DNA of 64,000 nt. It comes from an uncultured Winogradskyella sp. GTDB lineage: Bacteria; Bacteroidota; Bacteroidia; Flavobacteriales; Flavobacteriaceae. The position numbers and the translations under genes are program-made. The stretch lies in the NCBI RefSeq assembly GCF_947498005.1, contig NZ_CANMIW010000001.1:186001-250000 (forward strand), read 5' to 3'. The notes beneath the pieces were generated by a model. The model was given only the letters and a program-made list of their open reading frames with translations, ran no database searches and was not told where the DNA came from. Numbering within the stretch: position 1 is the first letter of the stretch; every line of letters begins with the position of its first letter. Positions 7,597 to 15,480 of the stretch are shown in pieces.

Positions 7597-8331
7597 TTAA
7601 TTTGTAATCATATTCATTTCCTATAAGTGATAGGAATTCTAATTTAAAACTTAATATAAAGCGAAGAGAGGTTATTAAGTTTACTACAAAGTTACGTTTT
7701 AATTTTTTAATGGTGTTTAGAGAAGGTTAAATTAATGAAAAACGATGTTATCAACATATATATACATATAATCATTTTTCTTTTAAAATTTAAAAAATAA
7801 AATAATGGTTATTATAGTATGTTAATAGCTAGTATAACTTTTTGAAGTTTTATTTTGAGATGTGACTTATTAGATTTACTTAATACTTAGTTAACATTGA
7901 GTTTACATATAACTAGTTCATTTTTAAGAGAGTTTTAAAAGCTATTAACAGTTGTTAATAACAGATGTTAATACAAATGACTCATATGTTTATTTATAAA
8001 TCTTGTTCATTTCACTACAAATGATGTTTAATAACTTGCTTTAAAAAAACAACTAACTAATTTGCATATCTCAAACGTATTTTGGTTTGAAAAAATAAGT
8101 GGATAAACCTAATTTTAATTTTAAAGAGTTGTGAACACTTATTAACAAGTTATTGGTAAAGTTATCAGAATATATAGTCTTGTAAGAATTAACTATAAGA
8201 GACAAATAAAGCCGATATTATGTTTTTTTGTACAATTATTATCGATAAATAACTGGTTTATAATAAAATAATAAAACTTAATATATAATTGTACTCCCTA
8301 ATAATCTATTATTAAAAAGTAACTTAAAATT
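7597..8331. other. AT-rich 735-bp gap with DnaA-box-like words
   Basis: No credible ORF. It holds TTATCAACA (7748-7756), TTATCCACT on the minus strand (8098-8106) and TTATTAACA (8139-8147, and on the minus strand at 7953-7961), words one or two bases from the DnaA box TTATCCACA. It also holds a 7-bp palindrome ATTAACA-GT-TGTTAAT (7944-7959) and long A/T runs. It separates leftward rnr from rightward genes. An origin of replication is possible but unproven; base composition alone yields some of these words. Confidence 0.3.
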
Positions 8332-9267
8332 ATGAAAACAAAACTACTCTATACACCATTATTGTTTGGTGTGCTTTTTTCAAACTTTTCTTTTTCTCAA
8401 CAAACTTTTATACCAGACGATGTTTTTGAACAGTATTTAATTGATGAAGGCTATGATACTGTTTTAGATGATTATGTATTAACCAATAATATTAATACAG
8501 TAACTACTATAGATTTAGGAGCAAAAGGTGTTAGTGATTTAACAGGACTACAAAATTTTACAGATTTAATAACCTTAGATGTATCTGAAAATGCACTACT
8601 AAATAGTTTAGATATTAGTAATAATTTAGCATTAGTTAATTTAAATGCGTGGAATACATCTATTTCAAGTTTAAACCTTGTTAACAATACAGCATTAATG
8701 TATTTAAATATTTATAATACTTCCATTAGTAATATAGACGTAAGTAATAATACATCTTTAGACTATATAAGTGTAGCAAATACAAACATTGTAAATATAG
8801 ATCTTAGTAATAATACAATATTAAATTATTTGAATGTATCTGATTCTAATCTTAACAACTTAGATGTTTCAGCGAATTCAGTTTTAAATATTTTAATTGC
8901 TAATAATATGACGAATTTACAGTGTATTACCGTTATAGATGAATCTGCTGCAAATGCTGGTACAAATATATATGAAGACTGGGTTAAAGATGCAAGTATT
9001 AGTTATAGTGAAAGTTGTACGTTAAGTGATTCAGAATTTGAATCATATAAAGTATATGTAGGACCAAACCCAATGAAAAATCAATTAAATATTGAATTAT
9101 ATAATTCAAGTATTATAAATGATATTGTTCTATTTGATATTACAGGTAAACAAATATTGAAAACTACAAAAACACAAATTTTTACAAGTCAACTACAATC
9201 AGGAATTTATTTAATTAGGATTTCTACAAACAACGGAATCGTAACTAAAAAATTAATTAAGGACTAA
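8332..9267 (+). CDS. Secreted leucine-rich-repeat protein with a T9SS sorting domain
   Basis: 311 residues. A signal peptide ends near residue 22 (SFS-QQT). Residues about 60-200 form roughly six 21-residue repeats of the type L-x-x-L-x-[LV]-x-x-N-T-x-L-x-x-L-x-[LIV], for example SSLNLVNNTALMYLNIYNT, forming a leucine-rich-repeat solenoid resembling internalin-like or ribbon-type LRR proteins of Bacteroidota. Residues 235-311 are a type A T9SS C-terminal domain (VGPNPMKNQL ... GIYLIRI ... KKLIKD), which directs secretion through the type IX system and surface attachment or release. A strong terminator follows. Binding partner unknown; likely adhesion or protein recognition. Confidence 0.8.
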   Translation: MKTKLLYTPLLFGVLFSNFSFSQQTFIPDDVFEQYLIDEGYDTVLDDYVLTNNINTVTTIDLGAKGVSDLTGLQNFTDLITLDVSENALLNSLDISNNLALVNLNAWNTSISSLNLVNNTALMYLNIYNTSISNIDVSNNTSLDYISVANTNIVNIDLSNNTILNYLNVSDSNLNNLDVSANSVLNILIANNMTNLQCITVIDESAANAGTNIYEDWVKDASISYSESCTLSDSEFESYKVYVGPNPMKNQLNIELYNSSIINDIVLFDITGKQILKTTKTQIFTSQLQSGIYLIRISTNNGIVTKKLIKD

Positions 9268-9290
9268 AAGTTAACTTTATAAAATTAGAA

Positions 9291-9323
9291 AAAAAGCTTG
9301 AGATGATTCTTAAGCTTTTTTTT
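9291..9323 (+). terminator. Rho-independent terminator
   Basis: AAAGCTTGAGA / TCTTAAGCTTT stem with one G-U pair and a TGAT loop, then a run of T. Confidence 0.85.
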
Positions 9324-9426
9324 ATTAAATTTTGTTTAGAATTAAGTCCGTTTTAAGTTTTCCTATTTTTTTTAAATTATGCTCTAAAGAACTTATAAAT
9401 CAAAAGTATTAAGCCTTTTTTATTTG

Positions 9427-9434
9427 TAACTTTG
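9427..9434 (+). promoter_or_regulatory. -7 element, rpiB
   Basis: TAACTTTG fits TAnnTTTG, 24 bp before the rpiB ATG. No clear -33 box. Confidence 0.45.
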
Positions 9435-9458
9435 TGGTAATAAATTATTTCAATTATC

Positions 9459-9893
9459 ATGACTATTTCAATAGGAAACGATCACGCAGGACCAGATTAT
9501 AAATTTGCCATTGTTAAACATTTAGAAGCAAAAGGTTACACAGTTAATAATTATGGAACAGATACTTTAGATAGTGTTGATTATCCAGATTTTGTGCATC
9601 CTGTTGCTAAAGATGTTGAAGCTAAAAAAGTTGATTTTGGTATTTTAGTATGTGGAAGTGCAAATGGTGTAGCAATGACCGCTAATAAATATCAACATGT
9701 AAGAGCTGGTGTTTGTTGGACTAGTGAAATTACTGAACTAACACGTTTACATAATAATGCTAATGTGCTTTGTATACCTGCACGTTTTACATCTATTCCG
9801 CAAGCTATTAAAATGGTAGATACCTTTTTAGAAACTGAGTTTGAAGGTGGCCGTCATCAAAATAGAGTAGATAAAATACCTATGTCATGCTAA
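9459..9893 (+). CDS. rpiB: Ribose-5-phosphate isomerase B
   Basis: Interconverts ribulose 5-phosphate and ribose 5-phosphate (pentose phosphate pathway). 144 residues, normal for RpiB. Seen: ISIGNDHAG (Asp8-His9 phosphate/ring-opening site), Cys65 in the VCGSANGVAM motif (the usual catalytic cysteine of RpiB), and RLHNNANVLCIPAR near 115-128. Probably first gene of a short operon with the zinc exporter 33 nt downstream. LacA/B-type galactose-6-phosphate isomerase is a relative but less likely, since no lac or tagatose genes are near. Confidence 0.93.
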   Translation: MTISIGNDHAGPDYKFAIVKHLEAKGYTVNNYGTDTLDSVDYPDFVHPVAKDVEAKKVDFGILVCGSANGVAMTANKYQHVRAGVCWTSEITELTRLHNNANVLCIPARFTSIPQAIKMVDTFLETEFEGGRHQNRVDKIPMSC

Positions 9894-9926
9894 ACATCTA
9901 AACTATCAATTTTAAATTGATAAATC

Positions 9927-10841
9927 ATGAGTCAATCTCATCAACATTCACATTTGCATACACACGATCTGAATGGTCGTAATCTTTTAATTTCTATACT
10001 TCTAAATATCGCTATTACAGTCGCTCAAGTAATTGGTGGTTTACTTTCTGGTAGTTTAGCTTTATTAAGTGATGCACTTCATAATTTTAGTGATGTAGTG
10101 TCTTTAATTATTAGTTACATCGCTAATAAATTAGTAAAACGTAAAGCTTCTTTAAAACGTACGTTTGGTTATAAACGTGCCGAAATTTTAGCTGCTTTTA
10201 TTAATGCTTCTACGTTAATAATTGTTGCTGTACTTCTTATTATAGAAGCGATAAAGCGCTTTCAAAACCCACAACAAATAGAATCTAATTTGGTAATATG
10301 GTTATCTGTAGTTGCTATTTTAGGTAATGGTTTTAGTGTTTTATTATTAAAAAATAATGCTAGTACTAACATGAATATGAAAAGCGCATACTTACATCTA
10401 TTAACAGATATGATGGCAAGTGTGGCTGTTTTAGTTGGTGGACTGTTAATGAAATTTTTTCAAATTTGGTGGATAGATAGTGTACTTACGTTTTTAATTG
10501 CTTTGTATTTAATTTGGATGGGATTTGATTTATTAAAAACATCAACCAAAGTTCTCATGTTATTTACACCAGACTCGATTCCGGTAGATGAAATTGTAAC
10601 TAAGCTTAATAGTTTTGAAACCATTAGTAATGTGCACCATGTACATGTTTGGCAATTAAATGAAGAAGAAATTCATTTTGAAGCACATGTGGATTTTGAA
10701 AAAGATATTACATTAACAGAATTTGATGTTATTCTCAATAAAATTGAGGAATTTATTTATCATAAATACGATATCAATCACGTAAACATTCAACCAGAAT
10801 TTGGTAAAAGTGATACTAAAGATATTATTGTACAAGACTAA
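9927..10841 (+). CDS. Cation diffusion facilitator (zinc/cobalt/cadmium exporter, CzcD-like)
   Basis: 304 residues, inner-membrane H+-coupled metal exporter. A His-rich N-terminus (five His between residues 5 and 13) precedes six membrane helices. Helix II carries LLSDALHNFSD and helix V carries HLLTDMMAS, which supply the H-x-x-x-D / D-x-x-x-D metal site typical of Zn2+-selective CDF proteins. A cytoplasmic C-terminal domain (about 210-300) contains VHHVHVWQLNEEEIHFEAHV, the usual metal-sensing ferredoxin-like fold. Ends 2 nt before a GNAT gene. Zinc is the likeliest substrate. Confidence 0.9.
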   Translation: MSQSHQHSHLHTHDLNGRNLLISILLNIAITVAQVIGGLLSGSLALLSDALHNFSDVVSLIISYIANKLVKRKASLKRTFGYKRAEILAAFINASTLIIVAVLLIIEAIKRFQNPQQIESNLVIWLSVVAILGNGFSVLLLKNNASTNMNMKSAYLHLLTDMMASVAVLVGGLLMKFFQIWWIDSVLTFLIALYLIWMGFDLLKTSTKVLMLFTPDSIPVDEIVTKLNSFETISNVHHVHVWQLNEEEIHFEAHVDFEKDITLTEFDVILNKIEEFIYHKYDINHVNIQPEFGKSDTKDIIVQD

Positions 10842-10843
10842 TT

Positions 10844-11287
10844 ATGCTAACAATTAAAATAAGCGCTTTTAACGAGCTTTCTATAGATGAACTATATAGT
10901 TTACTTCAATTACGTAGTGAAGTCTTTGTGGTGGAGCAAGATTGTGTCTATCAAGATATTGATGGTAAAGATCAGAATGCATTACATGTTTTAGGTTATA
11001 ATAATAAAAGCCTAGTTGCATACACAAGAATTTTTAAACCAGGAGATTATTTTAAAGAAGCGAGTATTGGTAGAGTAGTAGTGCTAGAAAATGAAAGGAA
11101 ACATAGCTATGGTTATGATATAATGAAGGCTTCAATTGATGCTATTAAAATGCATTATAATACAACTGAAATAAAAATTTCTGCTCAAGTATATCTAAAA
11201 CGGTTTTATAACAATTTAGAATTTAAGGAAATAGGAGAAGAGTACTTAGAAGATGATATTCCGCATATTGCTATGCTGCGTTCTTAG
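10844..11287 (+). CDS. GNAT family N-acetyltransferase (ElaA-like)
   Basis: 147 residues. The start L-SIDELYSLLQLRSEVFVVEQ is the characteristic opening of the ElaA subgroup of GNAT enzymes, followed by a central strand and the acetyl-CoA loop region (SIGRVVVLENERKHSYGYDIM) and a C-terminal RFYNNLEFKEIGEEYLEDDIPH. Substrate unknown. Likely translated from the same message as the CDF exporter. Confidence 0.85.
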   Translation: MLTIKISAFNELSIDELYSLLQLRSEVFVVEQDCVYQDIDGKDQNALHVLGYNNKSLVAYTRIFKPGDYFKEASIGRVVVLENERKHSYGYDIMKASIDAIKMHYNTTEIKISAQVYLKRFYNNLEFKEIGEEYLEDDIPHIAMLRS

Positions 11288-11301
11288 GTTTTTAGAAACT
11301 G

Positions 11302-12138
11302 TTATTTTTTCTCGTAAATTTTAGTAACCAAAATTTCTACACGTCTATCTTGTTCTGGTTCACCACCAAGTGGTGCTTTACGTCTCATACCTGCAAATTT
11401 CATTCGGTAAGGTTTTACACCAGCTTTTACTAAATAATCATATATATATTTTGCACGAGCCATTGACAGATTTCGTTTTTTAGTCTTACGATCTATTGCA
11501 TCTCTAGTACCTTCTGTACAGCAAACATGCCCTTCAATAGTAAAATAAACATTTGTACGTTCTACTAAAACTTCAGCAATTCCATCAAGTACCAATTTAG
11601 ATTCTTTGGTTAAATAACTATAACCTGTTCTAAACAATAGATTTTCGAGTAAAATCTTATCACCTTCTTTTAGCTCACCTTTTAAAATATCTTCAGTTTT
11701 AGTTTTTTCTGGTTTTTCTTCTTTAGGTTTTGGTGGATAAACAGGAGTCACAATAATTTCAACTTTACGGTTTAAACCACGAATTTTACTCAGATTTTCT
11801 TCGTGGACGATGTTAACTAATATCTCACCTTTACCATCTACGTTTGTTATTACAGACTCATCAAATTCGTTATTAGAAAATACTTCTTTAATGGATTGTG
11901 CTCTGTTTTGAGATAATACTAAATTATAATTGTCACTACCTCTATCATCAGTAAAACCATAAATAGAAATTTTTTCGATATCTAAATCTTCAATTTCGGT
12001 TAAAAAAAGTAATAATCTACTATGTTCAGTTTCGGGAATATCGTGTTTATCAGTGTCAAAATAAACTTCATGTTTCAATTCTTCTTGGGAAAAAGAGAGT
12101 TGAAAACATAACAACAAAAAGATAACTAGGGACTTCAT
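11302..12138 (-). CDS. Secreted protein with two OmpA-like domains
   Basis: 278 residues with a signal peptide (about 1-17). Two tandem OmpA/MotB-type peptidoglycan-binding modules are visible: the first at about 25-135 (VYFDTDKHDIPETEHSRL ... IYGFTDDRGSDNYNLVLSQNRA), the second at about 160-275 (TGYSYLTKESKLVLDGIAEVL ... MARAKYIYDYLVKAGV ... DRRVEILV). A Lys/Glu/Pro linker joins them. No beta-barrel precedes them, so it is not a porin; it is probably a periplasmic or outer-membrane-associated envelope-tethering protein. The second domain has an extra Cys pair (HVCCTEG). Confidence 0.8.
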   Translation of the reverse strand: MKSLVIFLLLCFQLSFSQEELKHEVYFDTDKHDIPETEHSRLLLFLTEIEDLDIEKISIYGFTDDRGSDNYNLVLSQNRAQSIKEVFSNNEFDESVITNVDGKGEILVNIVHEENLSKIRGLNRKVEIIVTPVYPPKPKEEKPEKTKTEDILKGELKEGDKILLENLLFRTGYSYLTKESKLVLDGIAEVLVERTNVYFTIEGHVCCTEGTRDAIDRKTKKRNLSMARAKYIYDYLVKAGVKPYRMKFAGMRRKAPLGGEPEQDRRVEILVTKIYEKK

Positions 12139-12201
12139 TTAATAATAATTTTCTTACTTACAGAAAATGTTTATAACGCTAAATATAGAAAAAATTTGCC
12201 T

Positions 12202-13836
12202 TTATCTCAAAATACTAGCGTATTGTGTTGGGTCATTTAGGATATTCATAGCTTTTTTTATTTCATTATTATGCGTTAGATAATAGGTATATAAACCTTC
12301 ACTGTAAAAATATCGTTTAATAATCTCTGCTGTAAGTAATGTTTTTAATTGTGTTTTATTTCCGTCAATTGCATTAGATTTATAAGTCATTAGCGCTTTA
12401 TTTAAATCATTAAACTCAGATTTAATTGCAGACTCAAGTTCTTCTTCTTTTGCAACATTTATGGCGTTTGTTAGTGCTTTTTCGGTTTTAGTTTCAAAGT
12501 TAAAACCACTTGTTTTTATATAGTTTTTAAATTTTTTAAAATCTGAATCAGACAATTCAAAAGTCTTTAAATCGTCAACATTATTGTTGTAATAATAATT
12601 AGTTGCATAGTTAAAGACCAAATTTTCGTTTGATATTGCTTTTGTAATTGGTGTTTGTTTAGCAAATTCTACTTCAATATCTGGTTGTACGCCTCCTCCA
12701 TCAAATACGTTACGTCCATTTTTAGTTTTAAAAGCATTGTAATTTTCTTGTTTAGTACGTGTTGCTTTACCGTTTTCATCTCTATTCCAATAATCTAATG
12801 CTTGTATACAGCGACCAGAAGGTGTATAATATCTTGAAATAGTAATTTTCATTTGTGTACCATAAGTTAATGGTTTTGGTCTTTGTACTAAACCTTTTCC
12901 AAAACTTCTAGTACCTACAACAACAGCTCTATCCATATCTTGCAAAGCACCAGAAACAATTTCACTCGCTGAGGCACTACTACCATCAATTAAAACTACA
13001 AGTGGAATTTCAGTATCTATTGGTTCGCGTTTAGTGTGGTAGGTTTTATTATATTTTTTTACTTTAGATTTTGTAGTTACAACTAACTGATCTTTTGGTA
13101 CAAAAATATTAGTAACGTTAACAGCTTCATGAAGTAAGCCACCAGGATTTCCTCTAAGATCTAAAATAAGTTTTGTTGCACCTTGATTTTTTAAGGCTTT
13201 AATAGCTCTAATAGTTTCAGAAGACGCTTTTGCATTAAACTTTCTTAGTACAACATAGCCCGTTTCTTTATCTATCATTGCATAATGTGGTACAGCTTTT
13301 ATCTCTAAAGATTCTCTTATAATTTTAACGGTATTTGTTTTTCCTTGACGTTTATATGTAATTGAAACTTCTGTACCTGCGGCTCCTTGTAATAGGTTAG
13401 CAGCATCATCTTTAAAATCTGCTACTATTACTTTATCTACTTGAATGATTTCATCACCAGCTTTTAAACCTGCTTTATCAGCTGCATAATTTTGATATGG
13501 TTCTACAATAACCAATTTATCTTTTAGTGTTAATACTTTAGCACCAATGCCTGTATAATCACCTGCATTATTTATTCTAGAGGCTTCTACATCTTGTTCG
13601 TTATAAAATTGGGTATAAGGATCTAAATCATCTAACATGCTTTTTATAGCAGTATTCATTAAACTACCAGGATTGGTATCATCAACATAATTCATGTTGA
13701 TTTCCTTAAATAATGTTGTAAATATTTCTATTTGCTTAGCAATTTCGAAGAAATCATTTTTAAAAGCTGTGGTACCAAAAAAGATAAGCACAGCTATTGC
13801 TGGAAACAATATTTTATTACGTAGTTGTTTTCTCAT
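12202..13836 (-). CDS. S41 family C-terminal processing peptidase
   Basis: 544 residues, periplasmic serine protease of the Tsp/CtpA family. An N-terminal membrane anchor or signal (about 8-25) is followed by a helical region, a PDZ domain (about 85-165, ADKAGLKAGDEIIQVDKV) and the protease core. The nucleophile Ser lies in DGSSASASEIV (near residue 290) and the general-base Lys in RSFGKGLVQ (near 314). A C-terminal helical tail follows. It directly follows rnpA with TAATG overlap (one shared base), so it is translationally coupled to the RNase P protein. Confidence 0.92.
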   Translation of the reverse strand: MRKQLRNKILFPAIAVLIFFGTTAFKNDFFEIAKQIEIFTTLFKEINMNYVDDTNPGSLMNTAIKSMLDDLDPYTQFYNEQDVEASRINNAGDYTGIGAKVLTLKDKLVIVEPYQNYAADKAGLKAGDEIIQVDKVIVADFKDDAANLLQGAAGTEVSITYKRQGKTNTVKIIRESLEIKAVPHYAMIDKETGYVVLRKFNAKASSETIRAIKALKNQGATKLILDLRGNPGGLLHEAVNVTNIFVPKDQLVVTTKSKVKKYNKTYHTKREPIDTEIPLVVLIDGSSASASEIVSGALQDMDRAVVVGTRSFGKGLVQRPKPLTYGTQMKITISRYYTPSGRCIQALDYWNRDENGKATRTKQENYNAFKTKNGRNVFDGGGVQPDIEVEFAKQTPITKAISNENLVFNYATNYYYNNNVDDLKTFELSDSDFKKFKNYIKTSGFNFETKTEKALTNAINVAKEEELESAIKSEFNDLNKALMTYKSNAIDGNKTQLKTLLTAEIIKRYFYSEGLYTYYLTHNNEIKKAMNILNDPTQYASILR

Positions 13837-14210
13837 TAGTTAGAAGTTTTGTCAATAAATTTTTTGAACAATAATTTCATACTACCATTAAGTTTATCAA
13901 AAGTTGTTCCATCTTTACTAAGATATAAAATCATAAACGCAAAAGAAGTAGAACTATTGTTAAAATATAGTGGTTTATTTAGTCTGTAAGCTTCACGTAG
14001 TAAACGTTTTATTTGGTTTCTAGACACTGCGGTTTTATGCAATCGCTTACTTACGGAAACACCTGTTTTTAGTGCAGAACCATCATCAAATTCGGTTTTT
14101 AGATATATAAGTTTAAGAGGATAGGCTGTTACAGCCTTTCCTTCTGTAAAAAGCTGTTCGATTAACTTTTTACTTTTTAGCTTATCTTTTTTTGAATATT
14201 TGAAGTTCAC
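13836..14210 (-). CDS. rnpA: Ribonuclease P protein component
   Basis: Protein subunit of RNase P, which matures tRNA 5' ends with the rnpB RNA. 124 residues, near the family norm. The start FKYSKKDKLKSKKLIEQLF and the RNR-like signature SRNQIKRLLREAYRLN (about 59-75) are diagnostic. rpmH, its usual neighbour in other phyla, is not adjacent here. A full -33/-7 promoter lies just upstream, and the S41 protease gene overlaps its stop by one base. Confidence 0.93.
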   Translation of the reverse strand: MNFKYSKKDKLKSKKLIEQLFTEGKAVTAYPLKLIYLKTEFDDGSALKTGVSVSKRLHKTAVSRNQIKRLLREAYRLNKPLYFNNSSTSFAFMILYLSKDGTTFDKLNGSMKLLFKKFIDKTSN

Positions 14211-14229
14211 TCTTTATTATCTAGTGCAA

Positions 14230-14260
14230 CAAAAATAGAATTGTATTTGTTACTATCAAC
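14230..14260 (-). promoter_or_regulatory. Bacteroidota promoter for rnpA and the S41 protease
   Basis: Minus strand: GTTG (14260-14257), 19 bp, TATTTTTG (14237-14230), a good match to the -33 and -7 boxes; about 19 nt from the -7 box to the rnpA ATG. Confidence 0.55.
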
Positions 14261-14278
14261 GATTTGATTTAATTATAT

Positions 14279-14304
14279 TAAAAAACCATATCAAATGATA
14301 TGGT
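14279..14304 (-). terminator. Terminator after the DUF3829 lipoprotein
   Basis: Minus strand: ACCATATCA-TT-TGATATGGT stem followed by six T. It isolates rnpA from upstream transcription. Confidence 0.75.
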
Positions 14305-14342
14305 CTTAAAGAGTTTATAAAAATTTTTATTAATGATAAATT

Positions 14343-15329
14343 TTAATTCATGCGGTTGTAATTAGTTACCAAGTTACCAAAAACCGCTCTCAATTTTAAT
14401 GCAGAACCAGATGCCGGAATTGAAGGATGTGTTATTCCATAATCAAAATCATTTTTTTCAATACGTTCAATTAAATTTCTTGTTTCTCTAATGAATGAAT
14501 TGCCTTCTCTGATAAAACTTGGTAGAAAACTTTTTGCGATACTAGTTTTTCCAAATTCTTTTGTCTTTTGGGTTTCGTCTTTATTTTGCGCTTCTAATTC
14601 ATTATGTACAGTTCTAAAATCAGCGAGTTTTGCTTTTAGTTCTTTAATATCTACGGATTTTAATTTTTCACCATCTAAGTTACCGATAACATCAAAAACC
14701 TGATCTGCTTTATTTAATTCCATCATAAGATTATATCTAATTAGCTCACCATTTTCCTTGTACTTATTAGCTTCAAATTCTTTCAGGCTATTTTGTAACC
14801 CTTTAAAGTTAATGTACATAGTGTCATAACTTTTATAATAGTTTTCAAAAGCTTTTACAAGTTCTTTATGTAAATCTTTACCAAGTGCAAAATCATCATC
14901 TTTGTAATCTTGTTTTTGATAGTATGAATCTGCTTTTTCTAAGGTAGAATAGAGTGTGGTAGCATCTTTTAATACAGTTTTCATTAAATCGTCTACTTCT
15001 TCAATTTCTGGATCTAGAGCAATTGCTTTTTCTAGTTTTTCTAATTCAAAATCACTTAATGTTGTTACACCACCAATTCTTTTACTTTCATTAGATGGTC
15101 CTTTTTCATAATCTGCCCAACTAAAATAGCGCTCATAAGAATTCCCAACATTTTTATCGAAACGGTTCCCAAAGCCTATGTACATATTGTATTTATCTAT
15201 AAATTCTTTAGATTCAAATTTATCTAAGGATTTAGTATTTACTTGCTCAGCATTGGAGGCTTTTTTTTCATCGTTACAGCTTGTTGCAATAAATAATAAA
15301 GTAATACAGGATAAAATTAATTTTTTCAT
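14343..15329 (-). CDS. DUF3829 (YiiG-like) lipoprotein
   Basis: 328 residues. Signal with lipobox FIATS-Cys18, so outer-membrane or periplasmic lipoprotein. The rest is highly charged and helical (about 45-325), with repeated Lys/Glu/Asp-rich heptad-like stretches (LEKADSYYQKQDYKDDDFALG, LRAVFGNLVTNYNRM at the end), the pattern of the DUF3829/YiiG family. Function unknown. Separated from the rnpA operon by a terminator, and from the M1 peptidase upstream by another. Confidence 0.8.
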   Translation of the reverse strand: MKKLILSCITLLFIATSCNDEKKASNAEQVNTKSLDKFESKEFIDKYNMYIGFGNRFDKNVGNSYERYFSWADYEKGPSNESKRIGGVTTLSDFELEKLEKAIALDPEIEEVDDLMKTVLKDATTLYSTLEKADSYYQKQDYKDDDFALGKDLHKELVKAFENYYKSYDTMYINFKGLQNSLKEFEANKYKENGELIRYNLMMELNKADQVFDVIGNLDGEKLKSVDIKELKAKLADFRTVHNELEAQNKDETQKTKEFGKTSIAKSFLPSFIREGNSFIRETRNLIERIEKNDFDYGITHPSIPASGSALKLRAVFGNLVTNYNRMN

Positions 15330-15429
15330 GGTTTATTTAGTGTTAATTACAGTGTAAAATTAACTCAAATACTAATTATGCAAATAACTAATAATGGCGA
15401 ATTTAGTATCCCAAAATTCAGGGATAAAA

Positions 15430-15456
15430 AAACCTCATCACTTAATGATGAGGTTT
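15430..15456 (-). terminator. Terminator after the M1 peptidase
   Basis: Perfect 11-bp stem AAACCTCATCA / TGATGAGGTTT with a 5-nt loop; on the minus strand it is followed by a T run. Confidence 0.85.
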
Positions 15457-15480
15457 AATAAATTGTATTACGATAAAAAA

